A DNA stretch of 64,000 bases from Tipula vernalis (lineage: Eukaryota > Arthropoda > Insecta > Diptera > Tipulidae): the NCBI GenBank assembly GCA_958295665.1, contig OY282558.1, positions 30,835,045-30,899,044 on the forward strand, given 5' to 3'. The position numbers were made by a program, and so were the translations under genes. Every line of letters starts with the position of its first letter. Position 1 is the first letter of the stretch. Of this stretch, positions 48,701-58,851 are shown one piece after another. The notes below the pieces were generated by a model, which was not told the origin of the DNA, did not search any database, and worked only from the letters and a program-made list of their open reading frames with translations.

Positions 48701-51620
48701 AGAATAATATTGCACGGTTAAACAAAAAAATATTTAAGAAAAAAAAATTATAAAACGAATATTTTAACTCAGATTCATTCGACTTGCGTAATTTAAAATT
48801 GCCTATGTGGTAACTACCTTGTAACAATTTGGCGAATAGCATTGGCGTCATTAGATTGATATCGCAATAAATTTGTTTATTGATTAATTATACCGACCAA
48901 AAAATATCGCCGTTTTTTTTTTTTTTTTTGACTGGGTTTTGGATAAGATGATCCAAGGTAGTTTTTGCGTGGTAAATAAAAAAAAATAAAAATATCTTCA
49001 GCGACCCAAAGGTTAAAACTTGGAAATCGTTAAACTCTGCTTCCAAGGTATCTGGTTTCTTGACGAGGAAACAGAAGTGCAATGTATTTAGTGCAATAAT
49101 TCAGCCGAAAAGCCATTTCGTTATTATCCCGGCTTACACACTATTCTAGACAACTTGCTCAAATTTTTCCTAATTGTGTTTTGCCACCGTTTTGATTATA
49201 ATTAAGTTAACATCCCCTCATATCTTGCGCCCAATGTTATTATACGTAAACGAAAACTAGCACAATGAAAAGGAAAATTGATAAGAATATGTTTATGCTA
49301 TATGATTTTCAAAGTTAGCTTTTTTTTGCTATATGGTGATGATAACAAAATACTAGCGTTAACCTTTTTCAGTACTATTTGAATAGCCTCTTCTTCATTT
49401 TCATTTCGATTTTTTGTTTGTATTTTCCAAGTCAGAAAAACAACCATACATATATGTACATACACATATATAAGATATGGTTGAGAAACATAAAAAATAC
49501 ATAAAATATCCCCGTAAAATATGATATGATATCATAAAAAAAGGATACGCCTCCATATCTAATATCATGCGGCATTAAAAAAAATGAAAATATTATTTTT
49601 CCTTTTCCATTTTCCGTTTTTTTTTTTTATGCTATCTGGAAAATTATGGAACTGCCCACTTTTTTTTCGTTTCCTTACTGTAGTATGTTATGATAAAAAA
49701 TTTCCTTTTTTACTTTTCCATTTTCATATATTTTATTTTTATTCTTATTCTTGGATATAAGATATATTACTTTGAATGGTTTTTCCGTGAATAGAAGGTG
49801 GATGGATATACACACATACACATATGTATATGATATTTGATTAATGCAAAACACACTCGGTAAAATTAATATGATTTATATAAAATTTATGAGACCATTG
49901 AATTATAATTCTATTATATGTACAAGGCATAGGCATTAACGTGTCTAATTTTACACCCTGACAAAAATGAGGCCATTTGTATTCTATCCATTACGTACCT
50001 ACATAAAAAAATCACATAGAACACTAATAAAATTATTTTTTTTTTTTTTTTTATAAATAAAATATTCTATTCAGAAAAACAAAATAAATAACAATTTTCC
50101 CATTTTCCTCCATTCCATCGATGGTGTTTGCCCTCCCAAAAAGAAAAACTCACTTTAAAGTCCAGGTATGTATATACAAAGATTTATATCCATTTTCTAT
50201 TCTTTGTTATTATTTTTATCATTATTATTTTAATTCAAAATTCAAACATTAAACTTAATTTTCCAATTTTCAAAAAAAAAAAAAAAAATTTTGTGTTTGT
50301 TCGGAAAATAAATTTAATAAAGATTTATTTATGTTTCTTTATACGTATACGGTATTGTTTTGTGTGTTTATATTAGATTTTGGATGCTGTTTACAAATTC
50401 TAAGATTGTAACTGCTATAAATATTATTACGTTTCGAAATGTTCCAATAAAATTTTAAAAGGTCTTGCTTTATACAACATACCACGTTGTGTACTCATTC
50501 CATTGGAATTTTCTCATTTTTTTTTCTTTACCAAAATATGAAAGCTGCATTGTTCCGTGTCAGTCTATACAAATAAAGGTTTCTTGTGTTTTTGTTTTGG
50601 TGAATTTTAAATGGATCGAAAATCAAATCATTCGATATAATTTAAATAATTAATTTTCCACCATCTTAATCGAGGTAAAAAGTATAGGTTTGTATTTATT
50701 TCAATTTAGTTGGTGGTTAAGATTATTAAGATCATTAAACACGAATGTGGTTGCTTCCATATTTGTTGTAGAAATTTTGAACCACTTTTGCTTCCATAAT
50801 TGTTGTAAAACTGCATCAAATGCCAGCTACATAAATCAGGCTAGTACTCAGATCAAAGTGAAATGAAATCGCCATACGATTTTACAAAGACGGAATTAGA
50901 AACGAAAAATTTCATTTCAAGCTTAACTCAACGCATCAGAGATGGCAGGTCCAAACTGTTCATTGCTGAAAAAATTGAATAAAGTAGGCGATTGAAAAAA
51001 ACTTAACAAACTCAAATGATGAAATGTCAAAATTTAGCTTCACAATTATCATCCAAGTAGACAAGAACGTAGTGAAAAATGTGAAGAGATGAAACAGAGA
51101 CATCTATGTTCTAATACGAACAGTTAGTTTTTCGCTAGCTAAACTGCGTACTTCATTTTCGAATTCGCTTGTATCATTTTTAGATGAAACATTTTATTTC
51201 GTGTGCTTGAAAAATTTGCTGTGTCGATTTTTGTAAAATTTGTTTATCAAAAAAATTTCAATTTAAAATTTGAATTAAGTAATAAGCTTAAACTAGGAAA
51301 TCGCAGATAAATCGTGTCGAGTGTACGATTTTATCAAAGTGAAACTAGAAACGAAAAATTTCGTTCCTGTTTTCTTTCAACGGTCCTCAGTTCAAAAACG
51401 AAAAACCTAAACAATTATGTCAACGCAATAGGGATGCCCCTCATAAATACTCCAAAACATGTTCACTTGAATTTATACGTTTATGATTGCGTTAGAATTT
51501 GAAAGAAAATGTTTAATGTTTAACCTTTACTTATTTATTAATTAAATTTTAATAATTTTATTCTATAAATTTACAATAATCTTTCTGTAATGTTCTATCG
51601 TCAAAAATTAAATTACGATT
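48700..51620. other. Non-coding stretch, no gene seen
   Basis: AT-rich with poly-T/poly-A runs (near 48915-48929, 49617-49628, 50036-50052, 50273-50288). A pair of similar segments near 50876-50920 and 51323-51366 (TACGATTTTA.. AAAG.. then TAGAAACGAAAAATTTC) forms a weak direct repeat. Confidence 0.5.
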
Positions 51621-51629
51621 AACTGTGTT

Positions 51630-51764
51630 TTACATATCTGACGGGTGCTTACATAGTGCGTCGTTTTTGATGATATGTCGAGCAGTCAATTTTTCGGAAA
51701 CCTCCTCCGACTTTGGCTCCTTCTTCGCTTGTCGTAATTTTGAGTGGTTCACGCAACACATCAT
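51630..51764 (-). CDS. Possible 44-residue basic small ORF
   Basis: A short minus-strand ORF from tandem ATGs at 51759-51764 to TAA at 51630-51632. It is clearly more GC-rich than its surroundings and uses codons such as GCG, AAG, GAG and TCG. It encodes a Lys/Glu-rich peptide (QAKKEPKSEEVSEKL). An AATAAA signal lies downstream on the same strand (complement at 51557-51562). An in-frame stop lies directly upstream of the first ATG, so it is either complete or the last exon of a spliced gene. It diverges from the gene pair that begins 0.4 kb away. I recognise no family; the base composition is the main argument. Confidence 0.3.
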   Translation of the reverse strand: MMCCVNHSKLRQAKKEPKSEEVSEKLTARHIIKNDALCKHPSDM

Positions 51765-52152
51765 GTTTTAGAATTATTTTTGGTAAAATGGCCAATTAGC
51801 TTTATAATTTATAAATATTGACACAGTGGTAAAATTACATGTGCGATCTACCTTAAACTAATCTTATATAATCCATACGTACGTTAATTTGCTTCTAGAT
51901 TAAGTAGCAGTCGAAAAAAATTTAAAATGTACACGAATATGGACATTTGTACAATAATTGCATTTAAATACTGGTAAATACTTGAAACTTCCATCGTAAT
52001 CCGTCCAAAATTGGTACACCATATTTTGAGCTGACGTTTATTAACTTTCCTTTCTGTTTACAAAAGTTTAATCCAAGCAACTTTTCATTAAAGCTTTATT
52101 TACGAGCTTCATTCTATTATTTATTATTAGACTTTTGAGAGTAGTTAGTTGT

Positions 52153-52200
52153 TCATTTATTATTTAAATGTCCATTTTCGTTCGAAATTCTTTCAAAATT
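52153..52200 (+). promoter_or_regulatory. Putative start region and leader of gene 1 (Inr plus two CNAAATT)
   Basis: TCATTT at 52153-52158 fits an initiator TCAKTY with the start at A52155. CGAAATT (52183-52189) then lies at +29 and CAAAATT (52194-52200) at +40. Inr plus CNAAATT at about +29 to +60 is a layout reported for Drosophila spermatocyte-specific promoters (from memory). The first 39 bases (52153-52191) recur exactly at 54630-54668 before gene 2. No TATA box at the usual distance was noted. The transcription start itself is inferred. Confidence 0.55.
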
Positions 52201-52263
52201 ATATAAATTTGTTATTTAAATGTATTTGTTTTGAAATTTGGTTCAAAATTAAACTAATTCAAT

Positions 52264-54318
52264 ATGCCGCTATGTTTAGCGCACGAAGAACGACAAAAGC
52301 GACGCGAAGATCTATTAAAAGAAAAAAAGCGACTTGAGGAAAAAGTTAAACGAATGCGAGCGAAATACAACAGCTTATTGCAGTCATTAAAATATTCAGA
52401 AAACGTACCAGCGGAACCATTAGACAAACCGATGAAATATGAACATAATTTAGTTAATCGGATGCTGGCGAAGCAGGAAAAAGGAAACAGGGAACACTGT
52501 ATGATGAGGTCATCAAAAATTAAGCAGCACAGAAAAGAATTTCAAGAATTTAATGGTGAGAAACCATCGGTTAATTCTATTCCAAAACATTTGTGTGGAC
52601 GACGTAAATCGCCGTGTCGAAAAGCGAAAATGGCGAATCTTAAAATGGCAAATAATTGTCCGGGCATGGTCGAGCTTAATCCGGGTGGTTCCCAAGGAAG
52701 AGCACGTCAAAGAAATAATGCACAGCAGAATAATTGTCCAGGCATGGTCGAGCTTAATCCGGGTGGTTCCCAAGGCAGAGTGCGTCAAAGAAACATTGCA
52801 CAGCAGAACAATGGCCCGGACACGGTCGAGCTTAATCCGGGTGGTTCCCAAGAAAGAGCGCGTCAAAGAAATAATGCACAGCAGAACAATTGTCAGGGCA
52901 TGGTCGAGCTTAATCCGGGTGGTTCCCAAGGAAGAGCGCATCAAAGAAATAATGCACAGCAGAACAATTATCCGGACATGGTCCTGCTTAATCCGGGCGG
53001 TTCCCAAGAAAGAGCGCGTCAAAGAAATAATGCACAACAGAACAATTGTCCGGGCATGGTCGAGCTTAATCCGGGTGGTTCCCAAGGAAGAGCGCATCAA
53101 AGAAATAATGCACAGCAGAATAATTGTCCGGGCATGGTCGAGCTTAATCCGGGTGGTTCCCAAGGAAGAGCGCGTCAAAGAAATAATGCACAGCAGAATA
53201 ATTGTCCGGGCATGGTCGAGCTTAATTCGAGTGGTTCCCAAGGAAGAGCGCGTCAAAGAAATAATGCACCTCAGTATAATTATCCGGGAATGGACGAGCC
53301 TCGAGGAAGAGCGCATCAAAGACGTAATATACAGCGGTACAATTGTCCGGGAATAATTGAGCTTAATACTAATGAGACTTTGGATGATTTGGGAGTGCGT
53401 CGAAGAAATAATGCACAGCGGCACAATTGTCCGGGAATAATTGAGCTTAATACTAATGAGACTTTGGATGATTTGGGAGTGCGTCGAAGAATTAATGCAC
53501 AGCAGTACAATTGTCCAGGAATAATTGAGCTTAACACTAATGAGACTTTGGATGATTTGGGAGTGCGTCGAAGAAATAATGCACAGCAGTACAATTGTCT
53601 GGGAATAATTGAGCTTAACACTAATGAGACTTTGGATGATTTGGGAGTGCGTCGAAGAAATAATGCACAGCGGCACAATTGTCCGGGAATGATTGAGCTT
53701 AACACTAATGAGACTTTGGATGATTTGGGAGTGCGTCGAAGAAATAATGCACAGCAGTACAATTGTCCGGGAATAATTGAGCTTAACACTAACGAGACTT
53801 TGGATGATTTGGGAGTGCGTCGAAGAAATAATGCACAGCAGTACAATTGTCCGGGAATGATTGAGCTTAATACTGATGAGACTTTGGATGATTTGGGAGT
53901 GCGTCGAAGAAATAATGCACAGCGGCACAATTGTCCGGGAATTATTGAGCTTAACACTAATGAGACTTTGGATGATTTGGGAGTGCGTCGAAGAAATAAT
54001 GCACAGCAGTACAATTGTCCGGGAATAATTGAGCTTAACACTAACGAGACTTTGGATGATTTGGGAGTGCGTCGAAGACGTAATATACAGGAGTACAATT
54101 GTCCGGGAATAATTGAGCTTAATACTGATGAGACTTTGGATGATTTGGGATTGCGTCGAAGAAATAATGCACAGCGGCACAATTGTCCGGGAATAATTGA
54201 GCTTAATACTGATGAGACTTTGGATGATTTGGGAGTGCATCGAAGAAATAATGCACAGCAGTACAATTGCCCGGGAATGATTGAGCTTAATACTGATGAG
54301 ACTTTAGGTGATCTATGA
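52264..54318 (+). CDS. Repeat-array coiled-coil protein, unknown function (gene 1)
   Basis: Intronless 684-residue protein; family not recognised. Residues 7-47 are a charged Lys/Arg/Glu coiled coil; 48-130 are a basic linker. Residues 131-338 are eight 26-residue units (NCPGMVELNPGGSQGRARQR then NNAQQN), followed by a shortened 21-residue unit (339-359). Residues 360-684 are eleven 28-residue units (NCPGIIELNTNETLDDLG, then VRRRNNAQ) and a partial twelfth. Both unit types share the NCPG..ELN core, so one array probably arose from the other. There is no signal peptide or membrane segment. The ATG at 52264 is the first long-frame start, 109 bases after the inferred transcription start. The TGA stop lies inside a repeat unit and the frame stays open 47 codons beyond it. 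Repeats are far more GC-rich than the surroundings. Gene 2 follows in the same orientation with a duplicated leader. A structural or nucleic-acid-binding germline protein is possible but unproved. Confidence 0.8.
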   Translation: MPLCLAHEERQKRREDLLKEKKRLEEKVKRMRAKYNSLLQSLKYSENVPAEPLDKPMKYEHNLVNRMLAKQEKGNREHCMMRSSKIKQHRKEFQEFNGEKPSVNSIPKHLCGRRKSPCRKAKMANLKMANNCPGMVELNPGGSQGRARQRNNAQQNNCPGMVELNPGGSQGRVRQRNIAQQNNGPDTVELNPGGSQERARQRNNAQQNNCQGMVELNPGGSQGRAHQRNNAQQNNYPDMVLLNPGGSQERARQRNNAQQNNCPGMVELNPGGSQGRAHQRNNAQQNNCPGMVELNPGGSQGRARQRNNAQQNNCPGMVELNSSGSQGRARQRNNAPQYNYPGMDEPRGRAHQRRNIQRYNCPGIIELNTNETLDDLGVRRRNNAQRHNCPGIIELNTNETLDDLGVRRRINAQQYNCPGIIELNTNETLDDLGVRRRNNAQQYNCLGIIELNTNETLDDLGVRRRNNAQRHNCPGMIELNTNETLDDLGVRRRNNAQQYNCPGIIELNTNETLDDLGVRRRNNAQQYNCPGMIELNTDETLDDLGVRRRNNAQRHNCPGIIELNTNETLDDLGVRRRNNAQQYNCPGIIELNTNETLDDLGVRRRRNIQEYNCPGIIELNTDETLDDLGLRRRNNAQRHNCPGIIELNTDETLDDLGVHRRNNAQQYNCPGMIELNTDETLGDL
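52654..53340 (+). repeat. 78-bp coding repeats (A units)
   Basis: Eight tandem 78-bp units (52654-53277) plus a shortened 63-bp junction unit (53278-53340) within gene 1. Differences among units are scattered single substitutions (for example GVR, GAH or ERA in place of GRA), so the array is not perfectly homogenised. All are in frame. Confidence 0.95.
53341..54315 (+). repeat. 84-bp coding repeats (B units)
   Basis: Eleven full 84-bp units and a partial twelfth (54265-54315) in gene 1. They are more alike than the A units; the main alternation is AQQY versus AQRH at the unit end and NET versus DET. A degraded continuation of the pattern lies beyond the stop, to about 54420. Confidence 0.95.
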
Positions 54319-54462
54319 AGTTCCTTTGGAACAATGCGTCAAACAAACAATGCGCTTCAGTGCAATTGTCCAGATACGATAGAGTTTTATACTGATGAGC
54401 TTAGCAATTTTGAAGAAAAACCCCACAAAACTTTGGGCAATGACCTAGTTATTAATCAGTAG
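54316..54462 (+). other. In-frame repeat continuation beyond the gene 1 stop
   Basis: After TGA (54316-54318) the same frame stays open for 47 codons to TAG at 54460-54462. It continues the repeat pattern in degraded form (RQTNNALQCNCPD, then EFYTDEL). Either the stop was gained recently and shortened the protein, or some ribosomes read through. The base after the stop is A, not the C most often linked with efficient UGA readthrough. Confidence 0.7.
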
Positions 54463-54534
54463 GGCCACAACGCAGACCAACTGGTGCAAAACTGCCTGTT
54501 TCTTTTTGAGCGGATGACATAGTAAAAATTATGG

Positions 54535-54540
54535 AATAAA
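54535..54540 (+). terminator. Polyadenylation signal of gene 1
   Basis: AATAAA 217 bases after the TGA stop and 92 bases before the inferred start of gene 2. It is the first such hexamer after the ORF, so it is the likely 3' end signal. Confidence 0.6.
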
Positions 54541-54629
54541 GGTCAAATCCATGAAGCCGGCAAAAAAACGTTTTGCATATTTTTAAAATCTAAGTTTACC
54601 ATGAAATTATTAAATTGAATTGTAACAAA

Positions 54630-54677
54630 TCATTTATTATTTAAATGTCCATTTTCGTTCGAAATTCTCTCTAAATT
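54630..54677 (+). promoter_or_regulatory. Putative start region and leader of gene 2 (duplicate of gene 1)
   Basis: TCATTT with start at A54632; CGAAATT (54660-54666) at +29 and CTAAATT (54671-54677) at +40, exactly the spacing seen at gene 1. Bases 54630-54668 are identical to 52153-52191. Looser similarity continues to the ATG at 54723, while sequence upstream of 54630 does not match. The similarity therefore begins at the putative initiator. Confidence 0.55.
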
Positions 54678-54722
54678 ATACAAGTTTGTCACATAAATTT
54701 ATTTATTTTAAAATATTTCTAA

Positions 54723-55229
54723 ATGGATGTCCAATGTGGTAGAAACCAAAGGAACCCTAACGCCAAGCAAGATGTGCCAAAGAAACGACCTCATGTTTTA
54801 AAAATGTGTCGCGAACGAATGGGGATCAAGCAAAAAATTGAAGAGGCTCGTAAATTACGTCATCGTGTATTGATGGATATACATAATTTGGAGAAGGAAC
54901 TGGAAGAGCAAAAGCGGTTGGCGGCTCTCGCCAAATTGAAAAAGAAAGAAGCTAAACCGCATGCACGATGTAAGAAACCATCACCTAGTCCTCCAGGTCA
55001 AGTACCACCACAAAATGCAAACCCAAATCCGGTACCACAAGAAGGTACACCACAGAAATTACAAAGAAAAAAAACGCCCCAGAAATTTGATCTTCATCAG
55101 ATGACATACCAAGGCGCAGCTATGCGAGCTGATAATAAAAGGCAGTGTAACTTTGATTCAGAGGGTTTTGTGGTTTTAGCACCAGGTGCTAAGGGTAAAC
55201 GAATCTCTCTAACAAGTAAAAAGAAGTAG
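54723..55229 (+). CDS. Small basic coiled-coil protein, unknown function (gene 2)
   Basis: Intronless 168-residue protein, family not recognised. Residues 1-29 are basic; 30-77 are a strong charged coiled coil (RERMGIKQKIEEARKLRHR, then LEKELEEQKR); 85-112 are Pro-rich (PSPSPPGQVPP); the C terminus has GFVVLAPGAKG followed by a Ser/Lys tail ending KKK. There is no signal peptide or membrane span. The overall plan (short basic start, coiled coil, low-complexity remainder) is like gene 1, but without the repeat arrays, and the sequences do not align convincingly by eye. It starts at ATG 54723, 91 bases after the inferred transcription start, and lies 404 bases after the gene 1 stop on the same strand. 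The duplicated leader suggests the pair arose by tandem duplication and is co-expressed, possibly in male germ cells. Confidence 0.8.
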   Translation: MDVQCGRNQRNPNAKQDVPKKRPHVLKMCRERMGIKQKIEEARKLRHRVLMDIHNLEKELEEQKRLAALAKLKKKEAKPHARCKKPSPSPPGQVPPQNANPNPVPQEGTPQKLQRKKTPQKFDLHQMTYQGAAMRADNKRQCNFDSEGFVVLAPGAKGKRISLTSKKK

Positions 55230-55269
55230 GTGCTATGAATAACTAATCACACGAACAAGTCGTATCAAT

Positions 55270-55283
55270 AATAAACTAATAAA
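55270..55283 (+). terminator. Polyadenylation signals of gene 2
   Basis: Two AATAAA hexamers, 55270-55275 and 55278-55283, about 40-55 bases after the TAG stop of gene 2. Confidence 0.65.
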
Positions 55284-56950
55284 GAACATAAATATACGGG
55301 TGGGAGGAGGGAGACTCAAGTGGTATATATGAAACATGCATAAGTTGTAATAAATTAAATAACGTGAAATACTTAATTCACGTATACCCGAAATGTTTTT
55401 ATTTCATCGATTTGATAATAGTTTCGTTATCAGTTTAATTTTCTTATTTTCCATTAATTCCTTGGGTGTGTATATGTGTGTGTATATGAGGGGAAAATTA
55501 TCTTAAAGACAAACCACAAAAAATGGGACGAGTGGAAAATCGTAAATTTTCCTTTTCTTTTTATTTTGCTTTATTGCCTCGTAAAATATACATAATATAC
55601 ATAAAATATGTATGTATGCTATATAAATTTATTTTTATTATATTTTATGGAGATAACAAATTTTTCATTAGAATTTTTTCCCGAAATGCGAACGGAAAAT
55701 TAAAGGCAGGTGTTTGTATGTGTTCATGAGTTCATTTAGTGGTGTTACATATACGAGTATGTATATAGAAAAGATGGTTGATAATGTTTTAGCGGTGTAT
55801 TCTATCTATCGCTGTATACACAATAAAACATAATTAATTTTATTTTTTTCGTTCCATGGCTTTACTATAAGGTTGGCACAAATTTTCTAGAAAAACAATA
55901 ACGCAAATGAAAATTGATTAAATTAGATGATGAAAATTGTCTATATAGAGGAATAAAAAAAAAAAATTAGATGTGGGATAATTAAATTTATGACATTAAT
56001 TCATGATGGAACAGGATAAATATTTTATTGTGTGTATTGACAATAGAGACACGAATATGTTTTATAATTATATTACCTACATATCCTTTCGTATTTATGT
56101 ATATATGTGTATGTATGTTTGTATGGATGTAGGTTGTAAGCACAAACATGTAAATATAAACAATATACATTTATTTAAATATTTATATAATAAAGGACGA
56201 ACTAAACCAAGCAACAAAAAATGTACGTAGGAAGGTAAAAAAAAAAATCCTGAAATCTCCAAAAAAAAAAAAATGTCAACTCGACATAAAAATAAAAATT
56301 TCGCATCAATCAAATAAAATAAAATAACAAAAAAGGATAAATTTAAATTTTCGTGAATAATTCATATGCTGTTTAAATTTTTTTTTTCTTCCTACTTTAT
56401 CATATTATGTGGATAGCAAAAAATAAAAAAGTTGACATCATTTTTCTATTATTTATGATAACAGAATTTTATTTTCCTTGTGGTAAATGTCATCGGTATA
56501 CACATACATACATAGGTATGTATGTATATGACATGCCGAATCTTGAAATGAAATATAAATGGAATAGAGTAAGTAACATTAAGAAATGTTGATTCCATCA
56601 AAATGTATATGACATCGATTTTGAATCGAAAGGGTTGATATATTATTGAATGTTCCCTCGTGTAATTTTTGCTTTCCCGCGTCTTGAATCATGTGTATGT
56701 AGAAATAGAAGTAAAAAAAAAAAAAATACATTGGAAATCAATTTGAATATACATCGTAGAGGTAAAATTTGAAGGTAATTTAGAAGTTGTACCTATCCCG
56801 ATATTGTTTAAATACATTGATGTGTATTCATCCCAGATGAGTAATGCATTATAATGGATTGAAATTATTTTGATAAAACATCACACAGGTTATGTAAGTT
56901 TTAGGAAAAGTATTTCTATTCCAACAATCAACAAATATAAATAGCTGAAA
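55284..56950. other. AT-rich non-coding stretch, no gene seen
   Basis: Contains TATGTG/TATGTATG simple repeats (near 55468-55490, 56095-56130, 56500-56530) and A runs near 55957-55966, 56238-56246, 56261-56272 and 56714-56726. Frames of 60-75 residues are all random in composition. Confidence 0.55.
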
Positions 56951-56954
56951 TCTC

Positions 56955-57060
56955 AAAAGGTCTCAACTCATCTTACGTCAACTCAACTCCAAAATCCATC
57001 CACTCAATCTCCAATTAAACCTCCAACTAATATCCAACGCAATTTTTAACCCAAAAAGTC
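56955..57060 (+). repeat. CAACTCAA-type degenerate array, left block
   Basis: About 100 bases of loosely repeated CTCAACTCA/CCAACT words, almost without G on the plus strand. The same pattern resumes at about 60945, beyond the gypsy gag and piggyBac insertions. Confidence 0.6.
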
Positions 57061-57106
57061 CTTAGTAAGTAAAGTATGAGGGTGGTTTTGAAATATGATG
57101 TTTTAG

Positions 57107-57680
57107 TTACACATGTACGATTCTCAAGCATCTTTGTGTCATCGGCAACATTCGGAGGCGATTATTTTGACGGATGTCGTAGCCATTCGTTCCGTTGCCT
57201 TTAAAAGTAGGCTCATTTTTGTGAAACGGTTGTCTTGACTTTGAAGACTTGTCATGATAAAATTTGGTTTTTATTTGATTATCATCCAATTTGGATTTAA
57301 ACTCTTTTACAACTTTTGAAACCAATAATTCATTTTTGACAGGAACTTTTGTTCTGGTCAATCGACTGATGTCAATTTCTCTTGGTGATGCACCAAGGTT
57401 AGCTTATACTGAAATATCCTGTATTCTAAATTCGCAGTGCATCGATTTCTTGTAGACAAGAAGTCTTTCTTCTTCGGAGTACAATATTTTTCATAAACCA
57501 TGACTACATCATCAAACTTTCCTTTTTTTCGTCGACTACTCGTATATATCGATGCCCTCCTCTCCAACAATATTTAAGAATATTGCAGCTTTAACGTCGG
57601 ATTCTTTCTTGCCTAAGCCGCTTACTTTTAAAATTCTTACGCTCCTTTCGCCATTTTTGGAAAACTTTTTTTTACGTGTA
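57107..57680 (-). pseudogene. Ty3/gypsy gag relic
   Basis: Minus-strand capsid fragment. About 57610-57560 gives DVKAAIFLNIVGEEGIDIY, and 57540-57440 gives FDDVVMVYEKYCTPKKK and FLSTRNR; both match the helical capsid region of gypsy-group gag. A frameshift separates the basic downstream piece 57361-57107. There is no start, knuckle or pol nearby. Inactive. Confidence 0.6.
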
Positions 57681-58274
57681 AAAATAAATCTTTAAATACT
57701 TAAATCATCTATAGGTGGAAATCAGATTTCCACTGAGAGCGTAGCTTACAATCTTACCAACTGCGCCATGTATCATCGTAAGTTTTATCTATTTAGTAAA
57801 CCACTAGATGTTGTGATAATTATGTGCATCTATTTAATTACAGATTTTACATTAGAATAGAAATGAATGTGACGCCTAATACATTCGTATTTTTTACACT
57901 CTCTCTCCTTAACCTTCTCTCTGTGTATTGGGGTCAAATTGACCCCAGTCGATTTTAAAATTTAAAAAAATAAGAAAGCCTCAACTAATATCTCATACAT
58001 GCAATACAATGAAGATCAGGCCCAAATTACTTGTAAATTTTGTAATTACCATAGTCTGAAATAAACCAAGCACATTTCTATGTACTGGGGTCAAAATGAC
58101 CCCTAATTACTTACATGCACTATTTTCTATATAAATCAAAAAATTATTTACTTTTTATATCTATGAATGTATTGTATATGTGTGTGTGATGTGTTGTGCA
58201 ATTTTTCTGCTAATCAGTACGTGAGACTGAGAGAGAAACTGCTTTGTTATTCACTTTTTCTATGTGTATTATAC

Positions 58275-58677
58275 ATAAAAACGCTAAAAAATCCGCGTTT
58301 TCGAAAATTTTGTCAGAAATGGGTGAAGAACCTTAATTTATGACCAAAAACTGTCGAAAATTTCAACGACTGTCAAAAACTGTCAGAAAATGTCAAAAAC
58401 TGTGTGTGTGATATTGGAAAAAAAAGGAAATAAAATATTCTTATTGTTTCGTGAGTACATTATTGAAATATACCGGTTAATTTAGGAACTATTCTAACTG
58501 GTTGAAACAGTTCTGAACGTTAATGAAGCTAAAATTGTACATTTTCAGTTTTTTTCGCTGTCAAAAAATCCTGTCAAAAAATGTCGAAAACAAAGGTTTT
58601 AAAAGATTGTCAAGAACTCGTGTCAAAACGTAACATAAACTATGCCACAAATACTAGTTTTCGACACTACTCGTCTG
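58275..58677. mobile_element. hAT-type MITE, copy 2 (inverted relative to copy 1)
   Basis: Aligns with the reverse complement of 7582-7929 over almost its whole length (shared blocks include GAAACAGTTCTGA, TGTCAAAAA words and TTTTCGACACTAC at the right end). The tip CAGACGAGTAGTG (complement at 58665-58677) is mutated and the left tip is lost. It is more decayed than copy 1 and no duplication is visible. Confidence 0.75.
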
Positions 58678-58851
58678 TGGCATATATGTATGTACATACC
58701 TATCCCTGATATTTTTCCTCATTTTACTTTTGTATTATTTTACCGTTACCGATATTTCGAATGATCGTTGAACGATTTTTCTGGTTTAGTTTTTGTTTGT
58801 AATTCAAGGTGCTTAGTAGTAAAAACAGCTTATCCTTGTTATATTATTATT

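Noticed and set aside
52513..54240. 575-residue minus-strand open frame opposite gene 1
   Set aside because: It exists because the sense repeats contain no stop in that antisense frame; its sequence is the mirror of the 78- and 84-bp units and it has no promoter or start of its own.
53316..54266. 316-residue minus-strand open frame and the 267-residue plus-strand frame at 52553-53356
   Set aside because: Both are alternative-frame shadows of the same repeat arrays.
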